A stretch of 64,000 bases of DNA from Microbacterium flavescens (GTDB taxonomy: Bacteria > Actinomycetota > Actinomycetes > Actinomycetales > Microbacteriaceae): assembly GCF_018588945.1 (NCBI RefSeq), contig NZ_JAFIWA010000007.1, positions 124,001 through 188,000 of the forward strand, given 5' to 3'. The notes beneath the pieces are model-generated. The model worked only from the letters and a program-made list of their open reading frames with translations. It had not been told where the DNA came from and searched no databases. The position numbers and the translations under genes were made by a program. Each line of letters starts with the position of its first letter. The stretch's first letter is position 1. Positions 1 to 8,538 of this stretch are shown here, piece by piece.

Positions 1-1811
1 AGCTCAACCGCACGCCTGACACGATCGCCACGGTGCTCGTCGGCGACCCGAAGGTGGTCCTCGACCAGAATGCGGCGGTCGCACTCGACGCCCGCACCGC
101 GACCGAAGCAACGGTCGACGTCGGCGACGACCGCGTCGAGCAGGTCTTCCAGCGCATGGACGTTAACGTCGACAGCTTCGCCGCCGGCGTCATCATGCCC
201 GTCTGGACAGACGAGCTGTGGGCGCAGCCGATGAAGGTCGACGACGCCGACTTCGACTTCACGACGCGCTGGCGTCTGTGGGAGCCGATGCTGACGGTGA
301 AGGCGGGCAAGCAGCAGCTCGACATCATCCTGCAGGTGGGCTCGACCTTCCTCAACGGCGAGATCAAGGCCACGGCCGTGAACGCCGGGAAGGGCTCTGC
401 CGAGGAGGTGGCCGCGGCCCGCGTCGGCGGGAGGGTGGCGATCATCACGCGGTCCGACGACATCACGCCCGGACAGGCCGTCGCCAATGCGGCTGCCGCC
501 GGCGCCAAGCTGGTGATCCTCGCCAACGACGCGGACGGCGAGCTCAGCACCTGGGTAGGCTCCGACGACTTCGAGTCGGACGCGCCCATCGCCGTCGCCG
601 CCATCAGCGGCGTCGAGGGACGCAAGCTTCTCGCCGAGGTCGCGAAGAAGAAGGTGACCGTCCGGGCGGTCGGCGACGAGTTCGCCGACGTCGTCTACGA
701 CATCGCGCGCTACAGCGATGGCGAGATTCCCGCCGACCTCTCCTACGCGCCGAAGAACCTGACCCGCATCGACACCCGGTACCACGGTCAGAACGAGCTC
801 ATGAGCGAGTTCCGGTACGACTTCGTACCGGGCGCGACGTACGGCAGCGGATACCCGATGCGTGCCGAGCGCGGAGTCGTGCGCACCGAGTGGGTCAACA
901 CCGAAGACCTGCGCTGGAACCAGGGTGTCGGAGTGGAGTCTGTGCGCTGGGAGATGCGAGACATGCTGCGCGCCTATAAGCCGGGGCAGAGGCTCGAAGT
1001 CGAGTACTTCGGCGGCATCGTGCGTCCGGCCATCGGCCTCGGCTACTGGGTGCCCTACCGCGTGTCGGACTACACCCAGATCAATGTGCCCAGCTGGGCG
1101 GACGGCGGCGATCCGATTCACACGGGAGCCTTCGACACCTGGATGGAGAACCCCACGGTCCGGCAGCTGACCGACGTCTACATCGACGGTGAGCTCGTCA
1201 AGCAGGCCGAGTACCAGGGCGCGACGGTGTACGACCTGCCGGACGGCGAGCAGGACTGGCGCGTGGTCAGCACGGCGACGCACGACGGCTCGCACCTGCG
1301 AGGCTCGACGAAGACCGTGACCGAATGGACGTTCCGCTCCGAGGGCAAGCTCGGCGACTGGACCAACCGCCTGCTTCCCATGATCTCGGCGTACTACGAC
1401 GTCGACGTCAATGAGGACAACATGGCGGGCGACCGGCGGCGCAAGGGCTCGGGCATCGCGCTCGGTCTCGAGGTCGGCCACGTCGCGGGCACTGCTCCCG
1501 CCGGCAAGATCACGGATGCGACGCTCGAATACCGCACCGCGGGCGGTTCCTGGAAGCCGGCGTCGCTCAAACCGGCGAAGACGGATGCCCCCACGGGCGC
1601 CGTCGAAGGGGACGGCGACATCTTCGTGACGTCGCGCGCCTGGGTCAGCGGCTACGCCGCGCAGATCCCGGTGTCCGACAAGGGCGGCTGGGTCGACCTG
1701 CGGGTGACGGCGACGGATGCCGCGGGCAACACGTTCTCGCAGGAGATCGTGAAGGCGTTCGAGGCCACGCCGGTGAAGGGCGCAGGCCACGGCGGCGGCC
1801 ACCGGCACTGA
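1..1811 (+). CDS. S8 (subtilisin-like) serine peptidase, C-terminal part (5' end outside window)
   Basis: Only the C-terminal 600 or so residues are present; the frame is open to the left edge, so the start and the Asp/His catalytic region lie upstream. The stretch encoded at about 420-660 reads as a PA (protease-associated) domain (GGRVAIITRSDD ... AGAKLVILAND ... PIAVAAISGVEGRKLL), the insert found in large secreted subtilases. After it come beta-rich segments with many aromatic and charged residues (about 780-1740), like the Fn3-type and Ig-like tails of cell-envelope subtilases. It ends in a short His/Gly tail (HGGGHRH). The catalytic Ser motif is not visible here, so the S8 assignment rests on the PA domain and general resemblance. 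A strong hairpin follows the stop codon. Probably extracellular. Confidence 0.6.
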   Translation, partial: LNRTPDTIATVLVGDPKVVLDQNAAVALDARTATEATVDVGDDRVEQVFQRMDVNVDSFAAGVIMPVWTDELWAQPMKVDDADFDFTTRWRLWEPMLTVKAGKQQLDIILQVGSTFLNGEIKATAVNAGKGSAEEVAAARVGGRVAIITRSDDITPGQAVANAAAAGAKLVILANDADGELSTWVGSDDFESDAPIAVAAISGVEGRKLLAEVAKKKVTVRAVGDEFADVVYDIARYSDGEIPADLSYAPKNLTRIDTRYHGQNELMSEFRYDFVPGATYGSGYPMRAERGVVRTEWVNTEDLRWNQGVGVESVRWEMRDMLRAYKPGQRLEVEYFGGIVRPAIGLGYWVPYRVSDYTQINVPSWADGGDPIHTGAFDTWMENPTVRQLTDVYIDGELVKQAEYQGATVYDLPDGEQDWRVVSTATHDGSHLRGSTKTVTEWTFRSEGKLGDWTNRLLPMISAYYDVDVNEDNMAGDRRRKGSGIALGLEVGHVAGTAPAGKITDATLEYRTAGGSWKPASLKPAKTDAPTGAVEGDGDIFVTSRAWVSGYAAQIPVSDKGGWVDLRVTATDAAGNTFSQEIVKAFEATPVKGAGHGGGHRH

Positions 1812-1846
1812 TGAGCACTGATTACAAGCGCTGACGCCTGACGGCC

Positions 1847-1888
1847 GGCACAGGGCCCCATCCGCTTCGGCGGTTGGGGCCCTGTGCC
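1847..1888 (+). terminator. Long hairpin terminator after the subtilase gene
   Basis: A perfect 14-bp inverted repeat (1847-1860 with 1875-1888, GGCACAGGGCCCCA) is extended inside, after one T-T mismatch, by a CCGC/GCGG stem capped with a TTCG tetraloop. There is no T-tract, which is common for high-GC actinobacterial hairpin terminators. It separates the subtilase from the purine genes. Confidence 0.75.
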
Positions 1889-1936
1889 GTCGAGGGACGT
1901 CGGCGCGCTGTCCCGTCACGCTCGTGCCGCGTGGCG

Positions 1937-1942
1937 TACGGT
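1937..1942 (+). promoter_or_regulatory. Putative -10 element for leaderless guaD
   Basis: TACGGT lies 6 nt before the ATG at 1949 and no Shine-Dalgarno sequence is present. This spacing would put the transcription start on the start codon. No convincing -35 is visible. Confidence 0.45.
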
Positions 1943-1948
1943 CGTGGC

Positions 1949-2449
1949 ATGTCCTCGTCCACAGGGGCGTCGCCGGAGGCCGCCGATCTCCTCGCCCGCG
2001 CCGTCGACATCGCGACCGGCAACGCCGGCGAGTCCGGCGGCCCGTTCGGCGCGATCGTCGTCGCGCGCGATGGCCGCATCTTCGAAGGCGTCAACCGGGT
2101 GACGGCCGACCTCGACCCGTCGGCGCACGCCGAAGTCGTCGCCATCCGCCGCGCCTGCAAGGGTCTCGGCACCTTCGACCTGTCGGGCGCCACCCTCTAC
2201 GCGAGCTGCGAGCCCTGCCCGATGTGCCTCGCGACCGCCCTGTGGGCGCGCATCGACCGCGTCTACTTCGCCGCCGACCGCGAGGACGCCGCGACGGCCG
2301 GCTTCGACGACGCCCGCTTCTACCGGTACTTCGAGGGCATGCCCGAAGACCGGGCGATCCTCCCCGTCGAGCGCATCGGCCTGCCCGACGACGGGCACAC
2401 CGCGCCCTTCGTCGCGTGGGGTCTCAACGACCGGCGCATCGAGTACTGA
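1949..2449 (+). CDS. guaD: Nucleoside/guanine deaminase (cytidine-deaminase superfamily)
   Basis: 166-residue zinc deaminase with the superfamily motifs HAE (His60, Glu62) and PCPMC (Cys90, Cys93), which bind zinc and activate water. A downstream segment AATAGFDDARFYRYF resembles the GFDD..FY region of Bacillus-type guanine deaminase and differs from tRNA adenosine deaminase TadA. The predicted reaction is guanine to xanthine in the cytoplasm, feeding the adjacent xanthine dehydrogenase. I chose the ATG at 1949: the longer frame runs into the upstream terminator, and a -10-like hexamer sits 6 nt before this ATG. The gene ends 10 bp from the convergent xdhC. Family membership is firm. Guanine specificity is inferred from motif and context; cytosine or adenosine deaminase remains possible. 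Confidence 0.8.
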   Translation: MSSSTGASPEAADLLARAVDIATGNAGESGGPFGAIVVARDGRIFEGVNRVTADLDPSAHAEVVAIRRACKGLGTFDLSGATLYASCEPCPMCLATALWARIDRVYFAADREDAATAGFDDARFYRYFEGMPEDRAILPVERIGLPDDGHTAPFVAWGLNDRRIEY

Positions 2450-2459
2450 CGCCCGGCGC

Positions 2460-3293
2460 TCACCCGTCCGCGGTGACCGCCGCGGCCTCGATGAGCTGCA
2501 GGGTGCGCGCGGCGACGCTCACCGCGATGGACGCCGGCGCCTTGCCGCCGATCTCCGGGATGCCGATCGGCGTCGTGACGCGGGCGAGCTCCGCCTCGGT
2601 GTGCCCGAGTTCGGTCAGCCTCACGCGGAAGCGCGCCCACTTGGACGACGAGCCGATCAACCCGATCGACCCGAGGTCGTCGCGCCTCAGCGCCTGATCG
2701 GTGATCGCGAGGTCTTCACCGTGGTCATGGGTCATGACCAGCACATGCGCGCCCGCCGGCAGCACGGCGATGGCCGCCTCCGGTACGGGCGCATGCCGCA
2801 CGTGCACCGTTGCGACGGCATCGGCCAGGATGCCCGACGTGCCCGGCACACCGAGGCGTGCCTGATCCAGCATCTCCGAACGGGTGTCGACGAGCACGAG
2901 CACCAGTTCGTGCCGCGCGAGGATGCGCGCCAGCTCGATCCCGACATGGCCGAGACCGAAGATCGCCACCGTCGGCACGGCGCGGACCGGTTCCAGCAGC
3001 ATGGTCACCTCTCCTCCGCAGCATTGGATGCCGTACTCGGTCGTGGTCCTGTCGCTCAGCGTCAGGGTGAGCAGGCGCGGCTCGCCTGCGCCCGTGACGA
3101 GCATCTCGCGCGCCTCCGCGATCGCCGTTGCCTCCAGGTTCCCCCCGCCGACCGTGCCGAAGAGGGCGTCCGGCGACACGATGAGCTTCGCACCGCCGTT
3201 CCGGGGCGCGTGCCCACGCACCATCGCGAGCGTCACGATGACCGCGGGCGTGCGCGACTCCCGCAGCCGCTGCAGCGCGTCGACCCAGTCCAT
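2460..3293 (-). CDS. xdhC: Xanthine dehydrogenase accessory protein XdhC
   Basis: 277-residue XdhC/CoxF family protein. The N-terminal domain has the typical segment (RGHAPRNGGAKLIV, then GTVGGGNLEATAIAEAR) and a QCCGGEV motif near residue 90. The C-terminal Rossmann domain starts VAIFGLGHVGIELARIL. In characterised homologues XdhC binds molybdenum cofactor, helps its sulfuration and inserts it into the large subunit. It is the third gene of xdhA-xdhB-xdhC, starting 14 bp after the xdhB stop, which fits a role as maturation factor for these subunits. GAGGG lies a short distance upstream of the ATG. Confidence 0.9.
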   Translation of the reverse strand: MDWVDALQRLRESRTPAVIVTLAMVRGHAPRNGGAKLIVSPDALFGTVGGGNLEATAIAEAREMLVTGAGEPRLLTLTLSDRTTTEYGIQCCGGEVTMLLEPVRAVPTVAIFGLGHVGIELARILARHELVLVLVDTRSEMLDQARLGVPGTSGILADAVATVHVRHAPVPEAAIAVLPAGAHVLVMTHDHGEDLAITDQALRRDDLGSIGLIGSSSKWARFRVRLTELGHTEAELARVTTPIGIPEIGGKAPASIAVSVAARTLQLIEAAAVTADG

Positions 3294-3307
3294 GGCGCGA
3301 GCGACCC

Positions 3308-5683
3308 TCAGCGCCGCGCCTCGGCGGGCTCCGTCGCGGCGCCGGGCACCACGGAACCTTCCGCCGCCTGCGCGGCCCGGATCGCCCAGAAGACCGCCTC
3401 GGGGGTCGCGGGCGATGCGAGCTCCACGCTGTGCCCCGCGGGCCCGAAGGCTCCCACGGCCTCGCGGATCGCCTCACGCACGCTGAACGCGAGCATGAGC
3501 GGCGGCTCCCCCACCGCCTTCGAGCCGTACACGGCTCCGTCCTCGCGGGCGTCTTCGAAGAGCCGCACGTGGAACTGCTCCGGCATCTCCGAGAAGCTGG
3601 GCAGCTTGTAGGTGCTCGCCGACTGCGTCTGCAGGCGTCCGCGGCTCGGTCCGTCGCCGGTGTCCCACCGCAGCTCCTCGAGCGTCAGCCATCCGGTGCC
3701 CTGCACGAAGCCGCCCTCGATCTGACCGATGTCGATCATCGGCGAGAGCGAGTCGCCGACGTCGTGCACGATGTCCACCCTGCGCAGCCGCATCGCACCG
3801 GTGAATCCGTCCACCTCGACCTCGGCGGCAGCGGCTCCATAGGCGAAGTACTTGAACGGCGAGCCCTGCATCCGCACGCCGTCCCAGTGGAGTCCCTCGG
3901 TGCGGTAGTAGCCCGCGGCGAACAGCTGCACCCGCTGCAGGTACGCCGCGTGGGCGACCTCGGCGAAGGTGAGCCGCTTGTCGACGCCCGGTGCCGAGAC
4001 CCAGCCCCGCGAGAACCGCACGGTGCCGGCATCCGCTCCCAGCATCTCCGCCGCGACGGGCGTCATCCGCGCCCGCAGCTGTTCGCACGCGTTCTTGACG
4101 GCGCCGCCGTTGAGGTCGGCTCCGGCCGACGCCGCCGTCGCGGACGTGTTCGGCACCTTGTCGGTCCGCGTCGGCGCGAGGCGCACCTGGTCGAGTCGCA
4201 GGCCCAGCGTGGTCGCCGCGACCTGCAGCATCTTCGTGTGGAGCCCCTGGCCCATCTCGGTGCCGCCGTGGTTCACGAGCACCGAGCCGTCCTTGTAGAC
4301 GTGCACGAGCGCGCCCGCCTGGTTGAACGCGGTGAAGTTGAACGAGATGCCGAACTTGACCGGCGTGATCGCGATCGCCCGCTTGACGTGCGCGTGGGTC
4401 TGGTTGAACGCCCGCACCTGCTCTCGACGGGCGTCGACATCGCTCTCGTCGCGCAGCTGGTCCCAGATCGCGGGCATGCGCGCGGCATCCTTCACCGGCT
4501 GCCCGTAAGGCGTGAGCTGGCCCTCGCGATAGAGGTTCTGCCGACGCAGGTCGACGGGATCCTTTCCGAGCAGGGGCGCGGCGCGGCCGAGGATGTCTTC
4601 GATCAGGAAGACGCCCTGGGGTCCGCCGAAGCCCCGGAAGGCGGTGTTCGACGGCTTGTTCGTCCGGGCGATGCGTCCGAGCGCACGCACGTGAGGGATC
4701 CAGTACGCGTTGTCGAGGTGGCAGAGCGCCCGGCTCATGACGGGCTCCGACAGGTCGAGGCACCAGCCGCCGTCGGAGGTGAGCGTCGCGTCCAGCGCGA
4801 GCAGTCCACCGCTCTCGTCGAAGCCGGCGCGCCAGGAGATGTGGAACGGATGCCGTTTCCCGGTCATCGTGATGTCCTGCGTGCGGTTCAGCCGCAGCCG
4901 CACGGGGCGACCCGTGAGCTTCGCGCCGAGGGCGGCGATCGCGGCGAGGCCGTGCGGCTGCATCTCCTTGCCGCCGAATCCACCACCCATCCGCAGGGTC
5001 TGCACCGTCACCTGGTGCGACGGAACGCCCAGCACATGCGCGACGATCTCCTGCGTCTCGCTGGGGTGCTGCGTCGACGACTGCACGAAGTACTGGCCCT
5101 CGGAGTCGCGCAGCGCGAGCGAGGCCTGCGTCTCGATGTAGAAGTGCTCCTGTCCGCCGAGCTCGGTCACGCCTTCGAGCACGAAAGGCGCCTCGGCGAG
5201 GGCCGCCTGGGCATCCCCTCGCTCCACCGTGCGCTGCACGCCTTGGAACGAGCCCGCGGTGATCGCCTCGGAGAGGGTGAGGATGCTCGGCAGCGGGCTG
5301 TACTCGACCGTGACGGCCGCGGCACCCAGCCGCGCCGCCTCGGGTGTCTCGCCGAGCACCCAGGCCACAGCGTGCCCGTGGAACATCGCCTCGCGAGGGA
5401 ACAGCGGCTCGTCTTCCTTCACGCCGGCGTCGTTGACGCCGGGCACGTCCTCGGCCGTGAGCACCCGAACGACGCCCGGCACGCGGTAGGCGCCCGAGAC
5501 GTCCAGGTCGACGAGCGCGTGCACGTCCGTGGACTGCACGGGCCAGGCCGTGAGCACGCCTGAGGCCCAGACCGACAGGTCGTCGGTGTAGGCGGCTGCG
5601 CCCGTCACGTGCAGCGTCGCACTCTCGTGCGGCACGGCGATGCCGACGACCGGGTCGGCGGGGCGCTGGGCGAGCTCGCTCAT
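3308..5683 (-). CDS. xdhB: Xanthine dehydrogenase, molybdopterin-binding subunit XdhB
   Basis: 791-residue large subunit of the xanthine oxidase family. Visible cofactor-site motifs include GGQEHFYIE (about 176-184), GGGFGGKE (about 233-240), a central AFRGFGGPQG segment, and KAVGEPPLM, whose Glu (about 726) is the base that activates the Mo-OH. These mark a purine hydroxylase rather than CO dehydrogenase. With XdhA it oxidises hypoxanthine and xanthine to urate. I take the ATG at 5683, whose ATGA overlaps the xdhA stop by 4 bp and implies translational coupling; an open frame continues further upstream but runs inside xdhA in another frame. Length is normal for the split bacterial enzyme (XdhA/XdhB type). 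Confidence 0.93.
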   Translation of the reverse strand: MSELAQRPADPVVGIAVPHESATLHVTGAAAYTDDLSVWASGVLTAWPVQSTDVHALVDLDVSGAYRVPGVVRVLTAEDVPGVNDAGVKEDEPLFPREAMFHGHAVAWVLGETPEAARLGAAAVTVEYSPLPSILTLSEAITAGSFQGVQRTVERGDAQAALAEAPFVLEGVTELGGQEHFYIETQASLALRDSEGQYFVQSSTQHPSETQEIVAHVLGVPSHQVTVQTLRMGGGFGGKEMQPHGLAAIAALGAKLTGRPVRLRLNRTQDITMTGKRHPFHISWRAGFDESGGLLALDATLTSDGGWCLDLSEPVMSRALCHLDNAYWIPHVRALGRIARTNKPSNTAFRGFGGPQGVFLIEDILGRAAPLLGKDPVDLRRQNLYREGQLTPYGQPVKDAARMPAIWDQLRDESDVDARREQVRAFNQTHAHVKRAIAITPVKFGISFNFTAFNQAGALVHVYKDGSVLVNHGGTEMGQGLHTKMLQVAATTLGLRLDQVRLAPTRTDKVPNTSATAASAGADLNGGAVKNACEQLRARMTPVAAEMLGADAGTVRFSRGWVSAPGVDKRLTFAEVAHAAYLQRVQLFAAGYYRTEGLHWDGVRMQGSPFKYFAYGAAAAEVEVDGFTGAMRLRRVDIVHDVGDSLSPMIDIGQIEGGFVQGTGWLTLEELRWDTGDGPSRGRLQTQSASTYKLPSFSEMPEQFHVRLFEDAREDGAVYGSKAVGEPPLMLAFSVREAIREAVGAFGPAGHSVELASPATPEAVFWAIRAAQAAEGSVVPGAATEPAEARR

Positions 5684-7134
5684 GCCGTCGCCTCCTCGTG
5701 CGCGACGTCTCCCGCGGTGGCGCTGTAGAGCTTCAGAAGCGAGTTGCCGAGCATCAGGGCGCGGTAGTCCGCGCTCGCACGGTGGTCGGACATGGGCGTG
5801 CCCTCCGAGGCCAGCACGGCCGATGCGGCCCGCACGGTGGCGATGTTCCACGGCTCACCGATGAGTCGCCGCTCGGTGTCGCGTGCGCGCAGCGGCGTGG
5901 CGGCGACGCCGCCCAAGCCGATGCGGGCGGCCGTGACGACGCCCTCCTCGATGTCGAGGGCGAACGCGATCGCCGCACTGGAGATGTCGTCGAACCGCCG
6001 CTTGGCGATCTTGTGGAACGCGGTCACCGGTGCGAGGGGCAGCGGGATGCGGACGGCGCGGATGAGTTCGTCCGGGCGCCGCACCGTCTGGCGGTAACCG
6101 GTGAAGTACTCGGCCAGCTCGACCTCCCGGTCGCCCTCCAGCGACGTCAGCACGACCCGAGCGTCGAGCGCGAGAAGCGCCGGAGCCGCGTCGCCGATCG
6201 GCGACGCCGTGCCGAGGTTCCCGCCGATCGTGGCGCGATTGCGGATGAGGCGCGACGCGAACTGCGGGACGAGTTCGCCGAGGAGCGGAACCCGGCCGCC
6301 GAGCCGACGCTCGATCTCAGACAGCGTCAGCGCCGCGCCGATCTCGATCACATCCTCCGAAGCCGCCAGCGTGCGCAGCTCGGGCAGCCGGTCGATCATG
6401 ACGGCGAGCGCGGCGCGACGACCGCGCAGGTTGACCTCGACGCCCCAGTCGGTCGCACCGGCGACGACGGTCGCCTCAGGCTCGTCACGCAGCAGCCGGA
6501 GCGTCTCGCCCAGCCCGGCAGGACGCACGAAGCGCGCGCCGTCGACGACGAGATCAACGGGAGCAGGTTCCGGCGCGGGCTGGGCGCGGCGCTCCGTGAG
6601 CGGGTCGGTGGGATCCGGCATCCCGAGCGCATATGCGGCGTCACGGATCGGCCGGTATCCCGTGCAACGGCACAGGTTGCCGCTCAGAGCGTGCAGGTCG
6701 AATCCGTTCGGGCCGTGCTCGTGATCCGCGGCGCCGGCGGCCGACGGAGTCCGGTCCGCGCGGTAGAACTCCGCCGCCATGCTGCACACGAAGCCGGGAG
6801 TGCAGTATCCGCACTGCGATCCGCCCGCTTCGGCGAGGCGCTCCTGCACGGGGTGCAGCGCCTCGGGCGACCCGAGGCCCTCGGCGGTGACGACTTCCTG
6901 ACCCTCCAGAGAGCGAACGGGCACGAGGCAGGAGTTGACCGGCACCCACGCCGACGCGTCGGCGCCGTCCGGGCCGAGCACGAGCATCGCGCACGCGCCG
7001 CACTCGCCCTCGGCACAGCCTTCCTTGCTCCCCGTCAGCCCGACGGAGCGCAGCCAATCGAGCGCGTTCGCATTCACCGGCACGCCGTCCAGCGCCCGGC
7101 GGATCCCATTCACGGTAACGACGTTGTCAGCCAA
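5680..7134 (-). CDS. xdhA: Xanthine dehydrogenase, Fe-S/FAD subunit XdhA
   Basis: 484-residue small subunit fusing ferredoxin, [2Fe-2S]-binding and FAD domains. All eight cluster cysteines are seen: Cys40, 45, 48 and 69 for the plant-ferredoxin cluster, and Cys108, 111, 155 and 157 (SQCGYC, NLCRCTGYRP) for the helical cluster. The FAD domain follows at about 180-360 (VVAGATDWG, ATIGGNLGTASPIGD), then a CO-dehydrogenase-flavoprotein C-terminal domain. It passes electrons from the Mo site to FAD and NAD+. The start is a TTG at 7134, preceded 5 nt upstream by AGGAG; the open frame further upstream has no SD and lacks similarity. First gene of xdhABC, divergent from the aldolase/allantoin operon across 105 bp. 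Confidence 0.93.
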   Translation of the reverse strand: MADNVVTVNGIRRALDGVPVNANALDWLRSVGLTGSKEGCAEGECGACAMLVLGPDGADASAWVPVNSCLVPVRSLEGQEVVTAEGLGSPEALHPVQERLAEAGGSQCGYCTPGFVCSMAAEFYRADRTPSAAGAADHEHGPNGFDLHALSGNLCRCTGYRPIRDAAYALGMPDPTDPLTERRAQPAPEPAPVDLVVDGARFVRPAGLGETLRLLRDEPEATVVAGATDWGVEVNLRGRRAALAVMIDRLPELRTLAASEDVIEIGAALTLSEIERRLGGRVPLLGELVPQFASRLIRNRATIGGNLGTASPIGDAAPALLALDARVVLTSLEGDREVELAEYFTGYRQTVRRPDELIRAVRIPLPLAPVTAFHKIAKRRFDDISSAAIAFALDIEEGVVTAARIGLGGVAATPLRARDTERRLIGEPWNIATVRAASAVLASEGTPMSDHRASADYRALMLGNSLLKLYSATAGDVAHEEATA

Positions 7135-7139
7135 GTGAG

Positions 7140-7144
7140 CTCCT
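7140..7144 (-). promoter_or_regulatory. Shine-Dalgarno that fixes the TTG start of xdhA
   Basis: AGGAG (minus strand) sits 5 nt before the TTG at 7134. It supports this uncommon start over upstream in-frame codons. The 105-bp interval 7135-7239 must also hold the divergent promoters for both purine operons, but I see no clear -35/-10 pair or operator. Confidence 0.6.
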
Positions 7145-7239
7145 CTTGCGCGATTGTACGTCGGCACTGTGGCGATCGCTCCTCGCGTGCGCCACGATGA
7201 GGGAACAGGATGGTCGGCCGCCGAAGGAGGCACCGCCGT

Positions 7240-8538
7240 ATGAGCGAACCCGTCGCGCGTGCCCCGGGTGGCCGGCTCACGCCTGCGGTGCTCGATCACG
7301 TCGACGCCTCACTGCGCGAGACCGATGACGTGCTGCGCACCGCGTACCCGGGCCACGACGGCTCGCGCCAGCCGGTGCACACGGTGTACGTCCCCGCCGA
7401 CCGCATGACCGCGACTCTGCCCGCGCAGTGGGGCGTCGCAGCGCTGGCCGCCGCCGACGCCGCAGGCGGCCTGGCCGTGCTGGCCGAGCGGGTCGGCCTG
7501 GCGCCGTCACTCGCCCGCGAGGTCGTCCCCCGCGTCCGCGCGAAGCTGGAGCGCGAGCCGATCGAAGACCTGCGGCTGGATTTCGAGGACGGCTACGGCG
7601 ACCGAGGCGACGACGTCGAAGACGCCGACGCCGTCGCCGCCGCCCGGCGCGTGGCCGAGGCGGTCGAAGCCGGCGCGGCGCCGCCGTTCACCGGCATCCG
7701 CTTCAAGAGTCTCGAGCAGTCGACGCGCTCGCGCGGCCTGCGCACCCTCGACCTGTTCCTCGCCGCTCTCATCGACGACGGCGGACTCCCCGACGACCTC
7801 CTGCTGACGCTCCCGAAGGTGTCGACGATCGCGCAGGTCGAGGCGATGGTCGTGGTCGCCGCGGCGCTCGAGCGCACCCACGGGCTGCCGGAGCGCGCGC
7901 TGCGGTTCGAGGTGCAGATCGAGACACCCCAGATCGTGCTCGGCCGCGACGGGCGCGTGCCACTCGCACAGCTGGCCGCCGCCGGCGACAGGCGGGTCAC
8001 GGGGCTCCACTTCGGCACCTACGACTACACCGCGTCGCTGGGCATCTCCGCCCGCCACCAGTCGCTCGAGCATCCCGCGGCCGACCTGGCGAAGGACCTC
8101 ATGCAGCTCGCGGTGGCCGGCACCGGCATCCGGCTGTCCGACGGCTCGACCAACATCCTCCCCGTCGGCGACGGCGCGCTCGACGCCTGGGTGCTGCACG
8201 CCCGGCTCGTGCGCCGCGCCCTCGAGCGCGGGATCTTCCAGGGCTGGGACCTCCACCCGCACCAGCTGCTGACCCGGTATCTCGCCACGTACGCGTTCTT
8301 CCGGGAGGGATATCCGGATGCCGCGGCCCGCCTCGCCGGGTACCTGCAGAGCCGTGCGGGCACCGTGCTCGACGAACCGGCCACCGCACGAGCGCTGGCG
8401 TGGTTCCTGCAGCGCGGCGTGGAGTGCGGGGCGGTCGACGTCGCCGATGTCACCGCCGACGTGGGCATCGGTCCCGACACGCTCACCGCGCTCGCGCATC
8501 CCACCCGTCCCGCTCCCCCGGCTGAGGAGTCCGCATGA
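7240..8538 (+). CDS. HpcH/HpaI aldolase / citrate-lyase-beta-like protein (DUF6986-type), first gene of allantoin operon
   Basis: 432-residue TIM-barrel protein of the HpcH/HpaI-CitE superfamily. Seen: LRLDFEDGYGDRGDD (acidic loop), GIRFKSLE, LPKVSTIAQVEAMV, a FEVQIETPQ strand whose Glu matches the metal-binding Glu of CitE-like enzymes, GLHFGTYDYTASLGI, and WDLHPHQLLTRYLATYAFF. Start chosen at the ATG at 7240 with AAGGAGG ending 9 nt before it. The stop overlaps allE by 4 bp (ATGA). Known families of this fold cleave or condense C-C bonds of 2-oxo or malyl-type acids. Its substrate is unknown to me; position suggests work on a glyoxylate-level product of ureide breakdown, or a malate-synthase-like reaction. 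The superfamily call is firm, the reaction is not. Confidence 0.75.
   Translation: MSEPVARAPGGRLTPAVLDHVDASLRETDDVLRTAYPGHDGSRQPVHTVYVPADRMTATLPAQWGVAALAAADAAGGLAVLAERVGLAPSLAREVVPRVRAKLEREPIEDLRLDFEDGYGDRGDDVEDADAVAAARRVAEAVEAGAAPPFTGIRFKSLEQSTRSRGLRTLDLFLAALIDDGGLPDDLLLTLPKVSTIAQVEAMVVVAAALERTHGLPERALRFEVQIETPQIVLGRDGRVPLAQLAAAGDRRVTGLHFGTYDYTASLGISARHQSLEHPAADLAKDLMQLAVAGTGIRLSDGSTNILPVGDGALDAWVLHARLVRRALERGIFQGWDLHPHQLLTRYLATYAFFREGYPDAAARLAGYLQSRAGTVLDEPATARALAWFLQRGVECGAVDVADVTADVGIGPDTLTALAHPTRPAPPAEESA

Noticed and set aside
3431..5563. 710-residue plus-strand reading frame opposite xdhB
   Set aside because: It is the antisense shadow of a strong XdhB coding sequence: His/Arg/Leu-rich with no domain.
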